Source of the DNA: Diphasiastrum complanatum
Lineage: Eukaryota; Streptophyta; Lycopodiopsida; Lycopodiales; Lycopodiaceae
Direction of reading: 5' to 3'
Assembly (NCBI GenBank): GCA_029204225.1
Contig: CM055107.1
Location: forward strand, 6,854,873-6,918,872
DNA: 64,000 nucleotides
Shown here: in pieces, positions 1 to 11,936 of the stretch
Layout of the letters: every line of letters begins with the position of its first letter
Position numbering within the stretch: the first letter of the stretch is position 1
Notes under the pieces: model-generated
Seen by the model: the letters and a program-made list of their open reading frames with translations, nothing else
What the model was told of the DNA's origin: nothing
The model's database searches: none
Program-made: the position numbers and the translations under genes

Positions 1-3000
1 TGAAAAAAATCAAATTCAAAATGTCATAATTGAAGCACTTGATCGTGAGCTAACTTTGGATACACATCTCTTTGCATCAACAATGTAGAAAATATGCATC
101 TAACATGCTAGAACATGAAAATTAGTGCATAACTACCTAAGATCCAATTAGGTAATGTCCATGTCCATACTATAGCAGTCCGTAAAGTACCTTCACATGT
201 GTGGAATCAAGCACAACAAGAAAACTAGCATTCTACACATCCAAATTGACAATATCAAGAGGAAAAGAGATAGAAGAAGACAATAACAGTGAAGATGAAT
301 GTTTTCCACAAATAGAAAGAACTCTCGAATACTTTCTCCATGCTGGTAGTTTCTAGGTACTTACCAAAAAACCTAGTTGTACTTGACTAATGTATATCCA
401 ACCAATAGTAATAGGTCCAAATACGACCTTACCACTTTATCTACTTGCAAAAAATAGTAAGGAAACTATTTTTAGACCTTATTGACGTTAAAGTCTCTAA
501 GTTTGAATATCACTTTGGCCTCCAAATTACCAAATAAAATCAACTAAATCAGTTGATAATTTTCACACTAACTTTGAAGAATCAAATCAATTCAAGTTAC
601 AAACTTGATGGAAAATATGCTCATGCATATGCCTTAAGAGTTGAGTCTCTTGATGGTAAGCTAGATTGTATTGGTAACATCGTCAAAGAGGAGGCTTATA
701 AGTTTGCAATAAATAATAATCAAAGTGCTCGTCGCTTTGCTTTGGTGGCATGCATCTACCTTTCATTGCTAGGACTACCAAACCATCACACACATCAGAA
801 TCACAAACTAAGGTGTTTGGATTTGGCTTGAAACCATGTGCTACATCTAATTGAAACATTTTGAATTGTATTCATTTCTTGAAATTAGGTAAGCAGACTT
901 GTTTTGAAAATCCAATGTTCCATGACCCAAATACTAGCAACATTTCACTAAGGTAGGGGTCTTGTGGCTTGCCAATCCCTTGTTTTTTTTATTGGGATTA
1001 GCAATAATATATTACTTATGTGCGCTACTAAGTTGTGTGTAAATGCATTTATACATTGAATTTTTTATAGCCAAACAATTATAGAGTGAAGTGATGTATA
1101 GAATATTGCAGCATCATACTAAACAAGAAGGACTTATCAACTACTAGTAGCTATAGAGAAGCATGCATACATTCTAACATAATATTGAACGCAATAAGAA
1201 GATGGATTGATTCAGTAAGTAGTGTGTACAAAATCAGATGATGAGAGCACAAAAGAATAGCAGATGCAACCGCATAATCTAAACTATCTCTGAGCAACTA
1301 ATAACTCTGTCTGATGCACTTCCGCTAAGAAGCAGTAAGCACTAATAACAATAATTGTTGGATCTTCAGCATCCTCAGTCGGCTATGGCTCCATCTAGCA
1401 TGACTATGGTAGTCTCCCAACTAGTCTACGATTCTCCAACTAGCTGAGCAAGAGGATGGGAAGACTAAGGGTAAGATCCGCTCTTCTCTCGTTTCTCTAC
1501 TTAGGAGCTGACTCAAATGACGGCTTAACCTAATTCAATGACGACTTAACCTACCTAATTCAGTGACGACTTAACCTAAAATCTCCTCCTGTAAGGCTTA
1601 CCCTACTAGAGAATGGAGGGCCTAGATTAACTTAACTAGTTGCTAGATGAATAATATACAATACAATGTGAAGTAACATAGTACATGAGACCACACAAGG
1701 GAGAACACTCAGAGAGAAAGATAGGCATGTACTGCAAATGAGGTTCTTCTCGAAAATGGACTCTTCCACTCCTATTTATACTTGGAGTGGTGGTCACTTA
1801 CTTAAATGCATTGTGGGACAAGTAAGCCACGTAGACTAACTTAACTTTGAATCACACTGGTGCCATGGGACAAACCCCCAATAGGCCTTTGTGACTAACT
1901 TTTACATAACTTGAAATTACATATCTATGTGCAGTGCCCATGGCAATTTAAACTTAGAACTAAATAACTTAAGACAGTACGGATACTGTAAAAGCCTAAA
2001 CTTGTTGGACAAGTTGTAAGTTTAAATCCTATCCTGCTTGTATTTTTTAAGATGTTTCGTAGGATGGCTAGAATATTCCTTGGAATATCAGCCTACATTA
2101 TCCCCTTCGTTAAGAACTTGGTGGTCCCACGCCAAGTGCAATGTTAAGACCCCGCTCCTTATGGTGTTGGAGGAGTCAAAGTTGGTGCAGCTTGTAGATG
2201 TGGAACTTTTTGTAAAGTGCTGCTCCATAGGAGATGAAGCTTTGAAGAAGTACGAGCATCTCCAAAAGATTTGGATTGAATCAAGTTGGAGTTGGCTCGT
2301 TGATGACTTGCTTTGCTCACGCAAATGATTCAACGAATGATGTACACGAGCTTAGTATTTCTTGAGACATGATGTAAATGCCACACAAGGGGTTACTGAA
2401 CGACAGTGAGATGAAGATGGAGTGGGTGTGATAGGGGGTGTTGTAATCTCGGAAGTGGTGAAGGTTGATAGATGGAAGGGGCTGGATGGATCAAAATTCC
2501 TTTGCTCATTATTGTCTTTTGAAAGCACTTTTGTCAACAAAAGTTTCTTGTAGCTGTTTGAATTTTTATTTATTTTTTTTTTGGACTTAAAACATTGCTC
2601 ATAATCGTTGTTGAAAACCTCTAACATCCTTGAGTTCGTTGCTTTAAACGCCAAACTATATCAATGGTATGTTGTAGATGGCGTAGATTTGTCTGCTTCA
2701 CGAACACAAAGGTACTGTAGCTGATATACTATTGTCTCCAAAAATACTTTGTTGACAAAGATCTCCTCTTTTGACGTTGTTGTGCCACTGCAACTTCTTT
2801 GAGCTCTTTGCACAGTTTGAGAGCTCTTTGAATTGTAGCAATTGTATTTAGAGACTTGTATGACGTTTTTTTTTTTTCATACACATATGTGCTTTGGAGT
2901 TATCAAGAAGCTGATCTCTTTTGCGGTGACATGATTGGCATTTTTTTGGTGAGAGCCTCTATCATTCTTGCTTTATTCCCTTGGAGCTTTTAAACAATAT

Positions 3001-4244
3001 CAATGGTTTGTTATAGATGTCGTAGAGTTGTTTGCTTTACAAAGTGTTTTTCATAACCCAGAGCAAGTTCAGATCGATCCATCGGGTGGATATGAGGTCT
3101 TGAAACAAGGATGGGAGAAGTGAGATCAAGTTTCAAGATTGACCATAGGGTGGAATATGAGGGAATGAATGGATGGAAAAAAGGAATGAGATAAGTATTG
3201 TGTGGTTTTCCATATATCTCCGTAATATAACCAATGCTCTTTATACAATTATCCACAAAAGCATCATTGCTCGCCTTTGAAAATAGCTTTGTCATTGAGG
3301 TTGTGAGCTCATAACTTCAATCTCTGATTGACTTGAGAGTCCTTCAGTTTACGTAGGCCTATGAGATTTCACTTAGTGATGGCTTGTGCTTATTGTGGCC
3401 TCTGCAAATGATCGAATGGATGATGTACAACAGCAGTAGCATGGCCTTGAGAACGATTACCACTGCTCAATGTACATTTTGCCAATGAAGCATCGTTGAA
3501 TGTTGAAATAAGAGAAAAATTGAAAAATTGTAGTAGATAACTTTATAGAAGGAATTGCATGACATCTTAAACCAAAATCTTGCAATCTAGTATCGAACTT
3601 GGCACAAGGCCCTAGCTACAGTGTTACAAAGAAAAAAAAAACGAAGTCATAATGTGTAACATTTACAGAGCACAAAATAAGACAAATATGTTTTGGATTA
3701 CTTTCACTCAGATAAAAAATATGGGTTGTCTTCTAGACGCAAAACTAATGATTCATCAGGTGGTAGTTCAAAACTTGGCTCCAGGATATGATATCAATTT
3801 CTTGGTCATAGAGACGTAACGAAGACACAAATTTGAGGTGGTACATTCTCGGTCTTATCTATGGATGATGTTTGAGATAGACCTTACATGGTTGCTAAAT
3901 AGGATGTAACTCTATTTGGATCAGAAGCAACTATGTATCCGTAGATGACAAAAGAATCAGTAATACTAGATGAGCCTAGACACATCTAGTACTACTAATT
4001 TTGGTAAGGTGCAAATGGATAGGCACATTGGTATCTTCTATATAGTACATCGCTGGGTCTATGTAGTCGGAATCAGCTTGTGTGATAGACGATGTAGCAA
4101 TATGTTGACTCTCTACAAAAGGCTATTGTGTTGGATGGAGAGCGATCGACGGCCTTGGATCTGGTTGAGGATATAAAAGTGGTATATGATGATTTATAAA
4201 ACCAGAGGATTGAGGTTGATGAGGAGTTGTGCCTGTTGTGGTCT
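1..4244. other. Left flank without a recognisable gene
   Basis: I see no gene here that I can name. Two open stretches (553-831 plus, 92 codons; 2038-2328 plus, 96 codons) are open for a fair distance but show no motif I know and no conserved neighbour. Between about 2.3 and 3.5 kb several phrases recur in diverged form (for example TATCAATGGT followed by a GTAGA-type stretch near 2658 and 2998, and GATGATGTACA near 3420 with a diverged partner at 2337), which suggests old internal duplications. A stretch near 170-210 resembles part of the LTRs at 15.2 and 16.9 kb (shared GCAGTCCGTA followed by TTCACATGTGTG). Most of this is probably old decayed mobile-element sequence. Confidence 0.4.
1518..1580. 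repeat. Short tandem repeat, three units of 21-25 bp
   Basis: Three imperfect units sharing the core TGACGRCTTAACCTA begin at 1518, 1539 and 1564. The units differ by a 4-base insertion and single substitutions. There is no coding context. It may lie in the upstream part of a decayed LTR, since a TATTTATA-like stretch follows near 1775, but that is inference. Confidence 0.6.
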
Positions 4245-4261
4245 GTGTCAGACCCCTCACC

Positions 4262-4320
4262 CCTCATCTTCCTCTCGGATGGCATCATCCATCATCTCTT
4301 TTAGCATGTTATAAGAGTAG
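4262..4320 (-). mobile_element. Scrap of Gypsy gag
   Basis: On the minus strand this stretch reads MMDDAIREEDEG, matching the AMDDAIREEDED segment in the gag region of the Gypsy element at 46.7-47.5 kb. Only about 60 bases are shared. It directly precedes a Copia RT scrap on the opposite strand, so two unrelated retroelement families are joined here. It is a fossil fragment, far too short to judge its age. Confidence 0.45.
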
Positions 4321-4334
4321 ATGCTACAAAGGAT

Positions 4335-4588
4335 TTGGACATTCATTAGATGGACGTCCAGACAGCATTCCTTAATGGATATATACAAGAAGATATTTAT
4401 ATCTATCAACCAAAAGGTTATGTCCTTCAAGGCCAAGAGCATATGTTATGTAAATTGCAGAAGTCTCTCTATGGGCTCAAGTAATCTCCTAGGGCCTGGT
4501 TTGAAAGAATTAATCACTTCTTGTTGCAGCACCAATTTACTTCTTGTTTTTCATATTCAAATGTGTATCTCAAAAATGAAGGGCCCGG
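4335..4588 (+). mobile_element. Copia reverse transcriptase scrap
   Basis: The plus strand carries a short piece of the Copia RT core (phrases QMDVQTAFL, YQPKGYVLQG and the SLYGLK block). It is the same subfamily as the minus-strand element at 9.7-11.9 kb, which has the equivalent YQPKGYVLQG and ALYGLKQAPRAWYERINH. The scrap stops exactly where a long LTR begins at 4589, so that LTR probably inserted into it. Broken remnant; no LTRs of its own visible. Confidence 0.7.
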
Positions 4589-5590
4589 TGTTAGCTGATA
4601 TTTTCGCACGGAAAATTGGGCTAATATTGAAGCTTAAGTTCGCAATAACTAGAAAATCGACATGTAAAACCTGGTTATTAGAGAAAATTGGCACAAATTT
4701 GTCTTATAATTGGGTCCCAGCCCATCCCTAAAGTGGCTAGACACAGTTAAAAAGTAAAAAATTGACTTTTCAAAAAATCGTCAAAAATATTTTGTGGTCA
4801 ATTTTTGTAAAGACCAAGCCAAAAGTATCGGTCCACCTAGAATTGGGTACCAGGCCGTCCTAAATGAAGCTAGACAAAGTTTTCGACCTTAGAAATGATT
4901 GGCAACAATGTTTTACGGCGTTTTGGCCAGTTGTAAAAATAGCTGGCATAGCCGTGCTAAATTCCTACCATGTACAGAGTTGATTTTACTAATATATGGT
5001 TGCCTAGTGCATTTTTAGGGAAACCGTGTTGTCGTTGGAGCCCTAGTCATGAATGCCGAAAAGTCAATTTCAGTTAAAGAGCCATCAAAGAAAAATATTT
5101 ATCGGGCAAAACCCAAGCTGTGAATTATGAGCAATACTAAAAACTTACAGAAATCCTAACTGCTAAAATTGGGCAAACTACGAGAAACGGGCAAAGTACG
5201 CAAATCAGTCGGTAATCCCGAGAAACCAAAAGCCAAGGGCCGGCGGGTTGTACCTGCTACAAAGAAAAGAAAAATCAAATGAAGGACTAAAAGAAATACA
5301 GGACCAAGGAAATGGAGGGCACCTTAGGTGGAGTAGGGGTTTGACAAAAGTCTTCACCCACCTTTTGGATAATAAATGTAAACAAGACTTTAGGAACTAG
5401 GGGAGCTAAAAGATATCTTCTCTAGCTTTTGACAAAGAGGGCATCTTGGCTAGATTTGAAGGTAGCCAATAAAGGGCTTTAAATGGCACCAAACCCCTAC
5501 ACCCTCATGGAAGCCACTTGATGTACTTGCCAATGGGGATTGGACAAATGGAAAAGAAGGCTTGAAGGGTATGGGGGGCACTTAAGATTT

Positions 5591-5600
5591 ACTATAAAAG
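5591..5600 (+). promoter_or_regulatory. Likely TATA box of family X LTR
   Basis: ACTATAAAAG sits about 1.0 kb into the LTR and is followed by a stretch (GCCACTCTTTGTGTTAAGAG) shared with the other copy, where the same box lies at 54481-54490 on the minus strand. Conservation of the box and its surroundings between two diverged copies supports a promoter at the U3/R border. Confidence 0.55.
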
Positions 5601-6599
5601 GAAGCCACTCTTTGTGTTAAGAGATAGTGAGTTGATAGTGGGTTGATAATTGGAGTTGATGAGTTTGATGTGATAGTTGAATGCCATGTGGATTGAGAGT
5701 TTCATTACCTTTGTTGAGAGTTAGTTAGAAGTCACTTGACTTGGAATGCATTTGGGTTGTTGGTTGAGAGTTCATAAGTGTGAGAGTGAGTTGTCATGTA
5801 TGCCTACTTTCTTGTTGCTCAATACTAGTGCTTTGTATGAGATGTGGGAAGTTAACTTCACTTTGTGTGTTTTGTAGTCTCGTTGTCTCTCATGCTAGTA
5901 TTGTCAATTGATAAAGTAGTATGCTAAATCTTGAGAGGTACTTGTTCAATGTTAATTGCTTGAGAGTGGTTTGAGGTTACTTACCCCATGGTATGTTTGG
6001 TTGAAGGTTCGTAGTGTTTACAATTGGGTGTTTGGGAGTGATGTTGTGCTTGAGAATGCTTGAATGTTGAGCGATTAGTTCTACTTTGTTGTTTTAGTTC
6101 CATTTTAGTTGCTTAACATGTGGAATGGTTGTTTGATTAGTGGAGATTGAGTGAATCATGGTAGATGGTTGGAAGTTGGTTAATAACCATGGTGAGTTCA
6201 GATAAGTGGTTGAATACGGAACAAGATTGCATTTTCTTGTTTAAAGAGTGAACTAACGCTTACACGTGATAGAATATGCTCTTGTGAGATGCTTGTAGAT
6301 CCTTGTAAGAGAGGGAGAGTAATGGAGTCATGATTATGATTGTTAGGTTTGAAGAGAGTACATTAACATGTGGTGTTCTAATGTTTGGGTAATCCATTGA
6401 GTAATAAGAGTAGGGTTGTTTAGGCCATTATATGAGTGAAGTGTACATTGGAAAGTTTGTGCTTTGGTTATGGCTTGTGTGAAGAAAAAGATTGGGGTTC
6501 AGGTTGTTACTTGAATGTGTTTTATGGGTGGATGGATTCAAGTTCAGAAGAAGAGAAGGCCCCAAGAACCCGTACTGGTGTGATTGTGGATTCAGTGTG

Positions 6600-7440
6600 T
6601 TTCAACCTCAGACTGACTGTCTGTGCGGCCGGCCTACCTCACCAGCTGCCCGCCTACACCTCTTTGACCGCCTGTTGCAGCTCCTCGCTGCCTGGCCAAT
6701 CAACTGCCTGCTTGCTGCACTGTCAAGCGACCTTTACGGAAGACGGAAAAATTCAGATGTTCTATCAGCAGATTAAGGGCTCGGACTATCGCTGCCCTAC
6801 AAAAGTACACCTGAGCAATAAGTGGTTACCTCAAGACTAATCAAGTCTCTGAAAATTCTATTGTCCCTAGTGCATTCCAAAAGGCAAGTTCTTTGCTATT
6901 TGCATCACTCAGATAGATGTTTGATCCTCTGTTATCCATCACATTCTAGAGGGGAAGGCCTTTAGCAAATTCTATTCTTCAGATAGATGCTTAATTTTCT
7001 ACTGTCCATCGCACTGAGGGCAGGTTTCGTGCTATTTACATTACTCAAGAATGCATTAGCTACCTGCAGCCTGCCTGCTGCCTGCGACCTAGCCATACTA
7101 TCCATCGCATTCCAGAGGAAAAGGTCTTTACAAATTCTATTGCTCAAACAGACGCTTGAGCCTCTGCTGTCCACATCGCAGCATTGAAAGAAGAGAAAGC
7201 CATTACCTAGTGTTTTCCGCTGGTTGTCTCCTCGCTGGCTGCCTACTGCAATCCTCACTGGCTGCCTATTGCCCACCATCTGCGGCCACCTGTCTGTCTG
7301 CGCTACCTGTGGATTCTGCCTGTCCATCGCTGACAGAGAGATGCAATTTACAAAACTTTGTTGCTCTTATGTGCTGCCTGTCCATCGCCCCCATTGAGAA
7401 TGGTTTTTTGCGGTCATTCTATGTTGATAATCGTTGTTTA
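6600..7440 (+). repeat. GC-rich degenerate repeats in the 3' third of the LTR
   Basis: This stretch is much richer in G+C than its surroundings and is built from recurring words such as CTGCCTG, TGTCCATCGC, CATTCCA-AGG and TTCTATT--TCA, spaced roughly 80-150 bases apart. The open frames that cross it are by-products of the composition. The equivalent part of the other copy, near 53.0-53.3 kb, has a similar flavour (CCTCCTCGCAGCGTGCCTG) but only weak base-for-base match. Confidence 0.45.
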
Positions 7441-7506
7441 TGAAATATATATTGTACCTCTGCTGGTTCTAAAGCACCCGCATGCATTTGGTAGGAGCTA
7501 AACTCA

Positions 7507-8742
7507 ATGGTATCAAGAGCAGAGATATTCTCCTCTTTGCAACCAACACCTTTCAGAGGCGATATACACCTGCGGTCTCTACCTTAAACGCACATGTTTC
7601 GCTGTCGCTACTCGTGTGGTGGAGCCTAGCTACATACCTGCATTACGTTTCGCCGTTTGGTGCATTCACACTACATGCAAACGATTAGTCAATACAAATG
7701 GCACCCGGTCACGGAATTACATAATTGGAAACATTCATGACTAAGCGATTCTTGCAGCAACCTGGCTACCTGTTCGTCACTAAGGTACTCTAATTTCAGC
7801 TCAATATCACACATTATGTCATTATTGTGAAGGCTTGGTTAACTTGACATGTAAAGTTTTTTTGGTCTCAGGTTCGAGCCTTCCCTTGAAAACCAAAAAG
7901 CATTATTGTGAAGGATGGTTATTTTAGTGAATCTTTCTATTTTGATCCGTACTATTTTGTGCTAGAATGAATGTATATAATTCGAAAGTGGTGTAAGCAT
8001 GGTGAAAGGGTTTTAGAATATTTTCAATGTTGGAATGCCTAAAAAATTGTTGGCTGCATGAAAGGTGGGAAGAATGATCGGATCGTGTTTTTTTTAACAT
8101 TAACTCGTAGGGTTTATATTGCTTGAAATCCGGTATCTGCTCATAACGTATTGTTTAAAGCTAACAAACACATAGCGTCTTGTTAGAATATATGAGACAT
8201 TGGGTTGTTTGAATGCGTGAAATTATCTAAATCCCCTAACCGACGTATGTGATTACGGTCTTGCTCACACTAGTGGATGAATAACTGATTGTTAGGCGAA
8301 AGTACCCTTATCAAGTTGCTGAAACACAAGTATTTGTATTAGGAAACTTCGGTTATTGATGTCATCATGGAAATTCATAGAATAACTAGTAGTTCACAAT
8401 CTAACTAGTTGAAGCATCAAAGTTTTGAAACATTTTGTCATCATTTATGGAGAGTGTTAATTGGGCCCGACCTCTGTGAAACACCAGAGTGGGTAGTCCA
8501 CCAGAAACGACTGAAACACGCTGTCATGGTTAAGTCGCAAAATACGCACACCGCTTCCGGTATGGTCTAGCAAAATACCTAGACCCGAAAACTAGGAAAC
8601 GCTACCGTCCAGTGAACAGGACGACACGCATAATGTATGCACCATGTCTCATTTGACTTGTCCCACCTGAAAGTATAGCGTCTAGGGTGTCCAAGAAAAA
8701 ACCAAACAATCTTAATGGATGTACCCTTACCAGTCATAGGTT
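7507..8742 (+). mobile_element. Primer site and noncoding leader of family X copy 1
   Basis: TGGTATCAAGAGC at 7508-7520 resembles the complement of initiator tRNA-Met (TGGTATCAGAGC). The leader behind it has no coding domain. Around 8460-8640 it matches the leader of the opposite copy near 51500-51700 (CCTCTGTGAAACACCAGAG against CCTCTTTGAAACACAAGAG), at almost the same distance (about 955 bp) behind the primer site. Two independent copies both keep a leader and lack visible gag or pol, which is what a LARD-type non-autonomous element looks like, though simple 3' loss would look the same. A SINE sits inside at 7834. Confidence 0.5.
7834..7900 (+). mobile_element. SINE, 5'-shortened copy with 14-bp target duplication
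   Basis: The 67-bp insert contains a tRNA-type B box (GGTTCGAGCC) and ends TTGAAAACCAAAAAG. It is bounded by a perfect 14-bp direct repeat, CATTATTGTGAAGG, at 7820-7833 and 7901-7914. It aligns with the longer insert at 34292-34377 but lacks the first part including the A box, as expected of 5'-truncated retroposition. It lies inside the leader of the family X element, so it is younger than that insertion. Confidence 0.8.
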
Positions 8743-8785
8743 GTGTTGGTTCGTGAAATGGAGATTATCAGTTCTGATACCAATA

Positions 8786-9106
8786 TGTTGGATGAATACC
8801 AACGGATGAAAGACAATGATGATGAAACAACAGTGATAACTGCGTTAACAGAATCGTGGATTACATCGAGAACGGAGATTGTGAGCTGTTCTGTTGTGTT
8901 GAATAAGATTATCAATGTAGGAGTCTTAGACTGCCATGAAAGAGAGATTGCAGAAATGATTAGGCGTCTGAGAAAGCCATGCAATCCTTTATTGTTGATA
9001 ACCTGGTATGAAGAGAATGTAGAATTGACTTAGGCGTCAGAGACAACCATACATTTCTCTGATAATGATGTTTGCATAAGGTACTGAGAGTTAATTTCAT
9101 TCAACA
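8786..9106 (-). mobile_element. Copia-type LTR (321 bp) with primer site
   Basis: Read on the minus strand this is TGTTGAATGAA...TTCATCCAACA, an LTR with good terminal inversion, followed after a short gap by TGGTATCAGAAC (complement of 8771-8782), a primer site for initiator tRNA-Met. There is no purine tract at its upstream edge, so it behaves as a 5' LTR or an isolated one and not as the 3' LTR of the Copia body at 9.7-11.9 kb. No partner copy is visible. Nothing identifiable as its own interior follows. Confidence 0.6.
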
Positions 9107-9738
9107 ACAATGCAAAGATATAGAACAATAGCGAATCTGTATAATAATGTCGTAAAACAACAATCAGACCACAATACAATTGTGTTGATAAGCGCGTGGC
9201 CCTACTTACGGACTCAAATCAAGTGCTAAAGTTCTGAGTATCTCTCTCTCTATATATAATCACTAACTTTGAGGAGTCAGCACTGAAAGACCAATTTTGG
9301 TCGTACATCTATCTCTCTGATCATCTGATCTATGTCCCTTCAATCTCTCATTTACATATATATCAACTGGAAGATCTTGCATTATTCTAACTTTACAGTT
9401 ACAAGATTGCTTTTTAACTAAGTAATTAGAACAGTTGTTATTGGAGCGTGAAGACGTAGACAGTCTGTACTTGAAATCCTGTGTATTTTTGCAGAGTGTC
9501 GTATTTTCGCATTTTATGCGAAGCAGTGTTGCATTTCTGGAAGTGTCTGAAATGACCTAAAAATCGAGAAGGTAATGAACTGGGCCTAAATCCTTCTGCT
9601 TGCGCGATATCTGCTGATCTCCATACCAAGAAGGTAATGAACTGGTCCTAAATCAGTCATCTCAAATTCTGATGAAAGCAGAGATTTGGTTTTCTGTAAT
9701 AATTGATTTGAATTGTTGATAATTAAGGAATTATCAAC
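9107..9738. other. Spacer with CT/TA microsatellite and a small duplication
   Basis: A short microsatellite (CT then TA units) lies at about 9239-9259. A phrase of about 23 bases, GAAGGTAATGAACTGG followed by CCTAAATC, occurs at about 9569 and again near 9630. On the minus strand the stretch near 9600 reads RSADIAQAE, reminiscent of the end of Copia pol, so this is probably the decayed 3' end of the neighbouring element. Confidence 0.4.
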
Positions 9739-11936
9739 TTATAATGCTATTATTACATAGCTTGACCCTTTACGTTTGAGATACACATTAGAGTCTGCGG
9801 AGCAAGAAGTAAAATTATGCTTCAACAAGCAGTGATTGATTCTTTCATACCAAGCCCTGGGAGCTTGCTTAAGACCATATAATGCCTTACGCAATTTACA
9901 TACCAAATGCTCTTTGCCTTGAAGGACGTAACCTTTTGGTTGATAAATGAATATGTCTTCTTGTATGTTTCCGTGAAGGAATGTTATCTGGACGTCCATC
10001 TGCAGATCTAATGCAGCAGCTATAGCTAGCAAGGTACAAATAGATTGATGCTTTACCACTGGACTGAAGGTGTCAGTGTAATCTATTCCATAGACTTGCT
10101 CAAATCCTTTAACCACTAATCGGGCTTTCCATTTGGATATTGATCCATCTGGCTTAAGCTTTAGCTTGAAGATCCATTTAGAGTCAATAGGCTTTATACC
10201 TGCAGGAGGATTGACAAGACTCCAGTTCTTGTTCTTCATCAAGGAATGGTACTCAACATCCATGGCAGCTTTCCATTCGTCTGCATTGGGCATTGACAGT
10301 GCTTCTGCAACAGTGGCAGGTTCATCATGACTGATGAATGCCTGATGAGTGTTGCTATCGTTGTCTTGCAAACCTTCTAACTGTAGGTGCTTGAGTGGAT
10401 GTCTCTCCTGGGTAGATGACATGGACGGCTTCAGCTTGTGGTTGAGAACAGTCGTGGGTCTGGGCCCATTGATGGTGAGTGGAGCTGTTGGGACAAACTC
10501 CTGCATTTGAACATTCGTAGGTCGATGCCTATCGATGGAGAATGGAGTTGTCGTAACAAACTCCTGCATTGGCTGCTTTTGCTTAAAATCATGGAATTTG
10601 TCTTCAAGGAAGACAACATCGCGGCTGACTGTGACCTGTCTCAACATCATAAATGCAATAAGCCTTGTGTGACATTGAATAACTGATAAAGATGTACTTA
10701 CAACCCCGGGTCTAGTTTCTTCCTCAGATCAGATGGTATTTGAGCATAGTAGAGGCATCCAAATACACGTAAGTGTTTCAGACTTGGTTTGTAGCCATAG
10801 TAGGCTTCAAATGGTGTCTTGGAGTCGACTGTCTTCATGTTGGAATAATTATGCAGATAGTAGGTTGTAGAGATTGCTTCAGCCCAAAAGTTCTTGGGTA
10901 GTTGAGCGTTGACAGTCATGGATCGTGCAGCTTCCAATAGTGTTCGGTTCTTTTGCTCAGCTACACCATTCTGTTGTGGAGTGTAGCTAGCAGTGAACTC
11001 ATGGTGCGCATGCCACATGATGATAAGTAGTCTGCCATTTCATTGTGAATCAGTGATAAAATGGACTTCGCTCTTTTGGCTTGTCCTCTTGTTCTAGGTT
11101 GTTTCCCTAGTAAACAATTTTCACAGGCAGTCTGATTAGCTGTAGACACAATATTGATATTCACATCCTTGACCAATTTGTTATGATGCATATACAAGAT
11201 TGAACGCATGTTTAAATGACCTAGTCTTTGATGCCAAACATGAGCATCAGAGTTACTCACAATAAGTGCATAATTGTGACTCAAGATATACAAATTTCCT
11301 TCTCTGTGTGTAGAGAGGATTTCATTGGAATTCCCATCAAAAATAGTACCTTGATCAATGATCTTGCTAATAGATAATAAGCTCTTTGTTAACTTGGGTA
11401 CATAAAGTACGCCATTTAGCTATCTAGTGATGTCGTCAGAGAACTGTAGTCAAATGGAGACTTGGCCTTCAACCTTGTGTGAGCTTGAGTCGCCAAAGAA
11501 ACTATACTTTGAATTCGTTGCTGTGAGAGTAGAGAAAAGGTTCTTACATGGTGTCATTAAATGTGAAGCACCTGAATCAAGATACCATTGACATGCATCT
11601 CTACTTGGTTGGTCTTGTACCATCAACGCCTTGTCCTCTTGTGGATTTTTTACAGTGTCAGAGCCTCTCTCTTGGTGCTGCTGCATCTTCTTCCTTGTTC
11701 ATTGTGCTTGAGGATGTGAGATAGTATTGATACTTCGACAATGGACAAGTGATGACCGTTGATAGTCGATAGTGACGATCATGCACACAATTTGTCGTGT
11801 TGATTTGATGTCGATGTTTTTCTTGATAGCTTGACTTTGAACTAGAGTGTCGAAATCTATTTGTTGCTTTGCTTCGATTCTTTGTGTATTTTTGTAGACT
11901 GTTCGAATATGCAGACTGTTTTGAATAAAAGTTCAT
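9739..11936 (-). mobile_element. Copia element body: protease, integrase, RT (broken)
   Basis: On the minus strand, in order: a basic gag end near 11.7-11.9 kb, Copia protease with the WYLDSGASHLMT motif near 11560, the integrase zinc region (HQRLGHLN and CENCLLGKQPR) at 10.96-11.29 kb, the integrase core end with YTPQQNGVAEQKNRTLLEAA near 10.95 kb, the capsid-like linker FGCLYYAQIP, and RT with KARLVVKGF, DTFSPVVKH and ALYGLKQAPRAWYERINH to 9739. The rest of RT and RNase H are not recognisable and no LTR pair is assigned. It is broken, with several breaks plus loss of the 3' end. Same subfamily as the RT scrap at 4.34 kb. Confidence 0.92.

Larger units (their letters stand above)
4589..7506 (+). 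mobile_element. Very long LTR (about 2.9 kb), family X copy 1
   Basis: The LTR starts TGTTAGCTGATATTTTCGCAC and ends just before a primer-site-like sequence at 7508. A second copy lies in opposite orientation at about 52654-55559, with matching start, U3 sequence, the same ACTATAAAAG box and nearly the same total length. The first 500 bp and the 150 bp around the TATA box are clearly alike between copies; the 3' third is GC-richer, full of short degenerate repeats, and less alike. A 2.9 kb LTR is long for Copia and fits Gypsy or a non-autonomous LARD-type element. No coding domains. Old, well-diverged fossil. Confidence 0.6.

Noticed and set aside
6436-7443. Several overlapping open frames of 90-130 codons
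   Set aside because: They lie in the GC-rich degenerate repeats of an LTR; overlapping frames on both strands and Cys/Leu/Ser-rich translations point to composition, not a gene.
8743-9033. 96-codon open frame on the plus strand
   Set aside because: It lies almost wholly within an LTR with clear TG/CA ends and a primer site on the opposite strand.
8786-11936. LTR at 8786-9106 as the 3' LTR of the Copia body at 9.7-11.9 kb
   Set aside because: No purine tract precedes it, and a primer site follows it, so it behaves as a 5' or solo LTR of another element.
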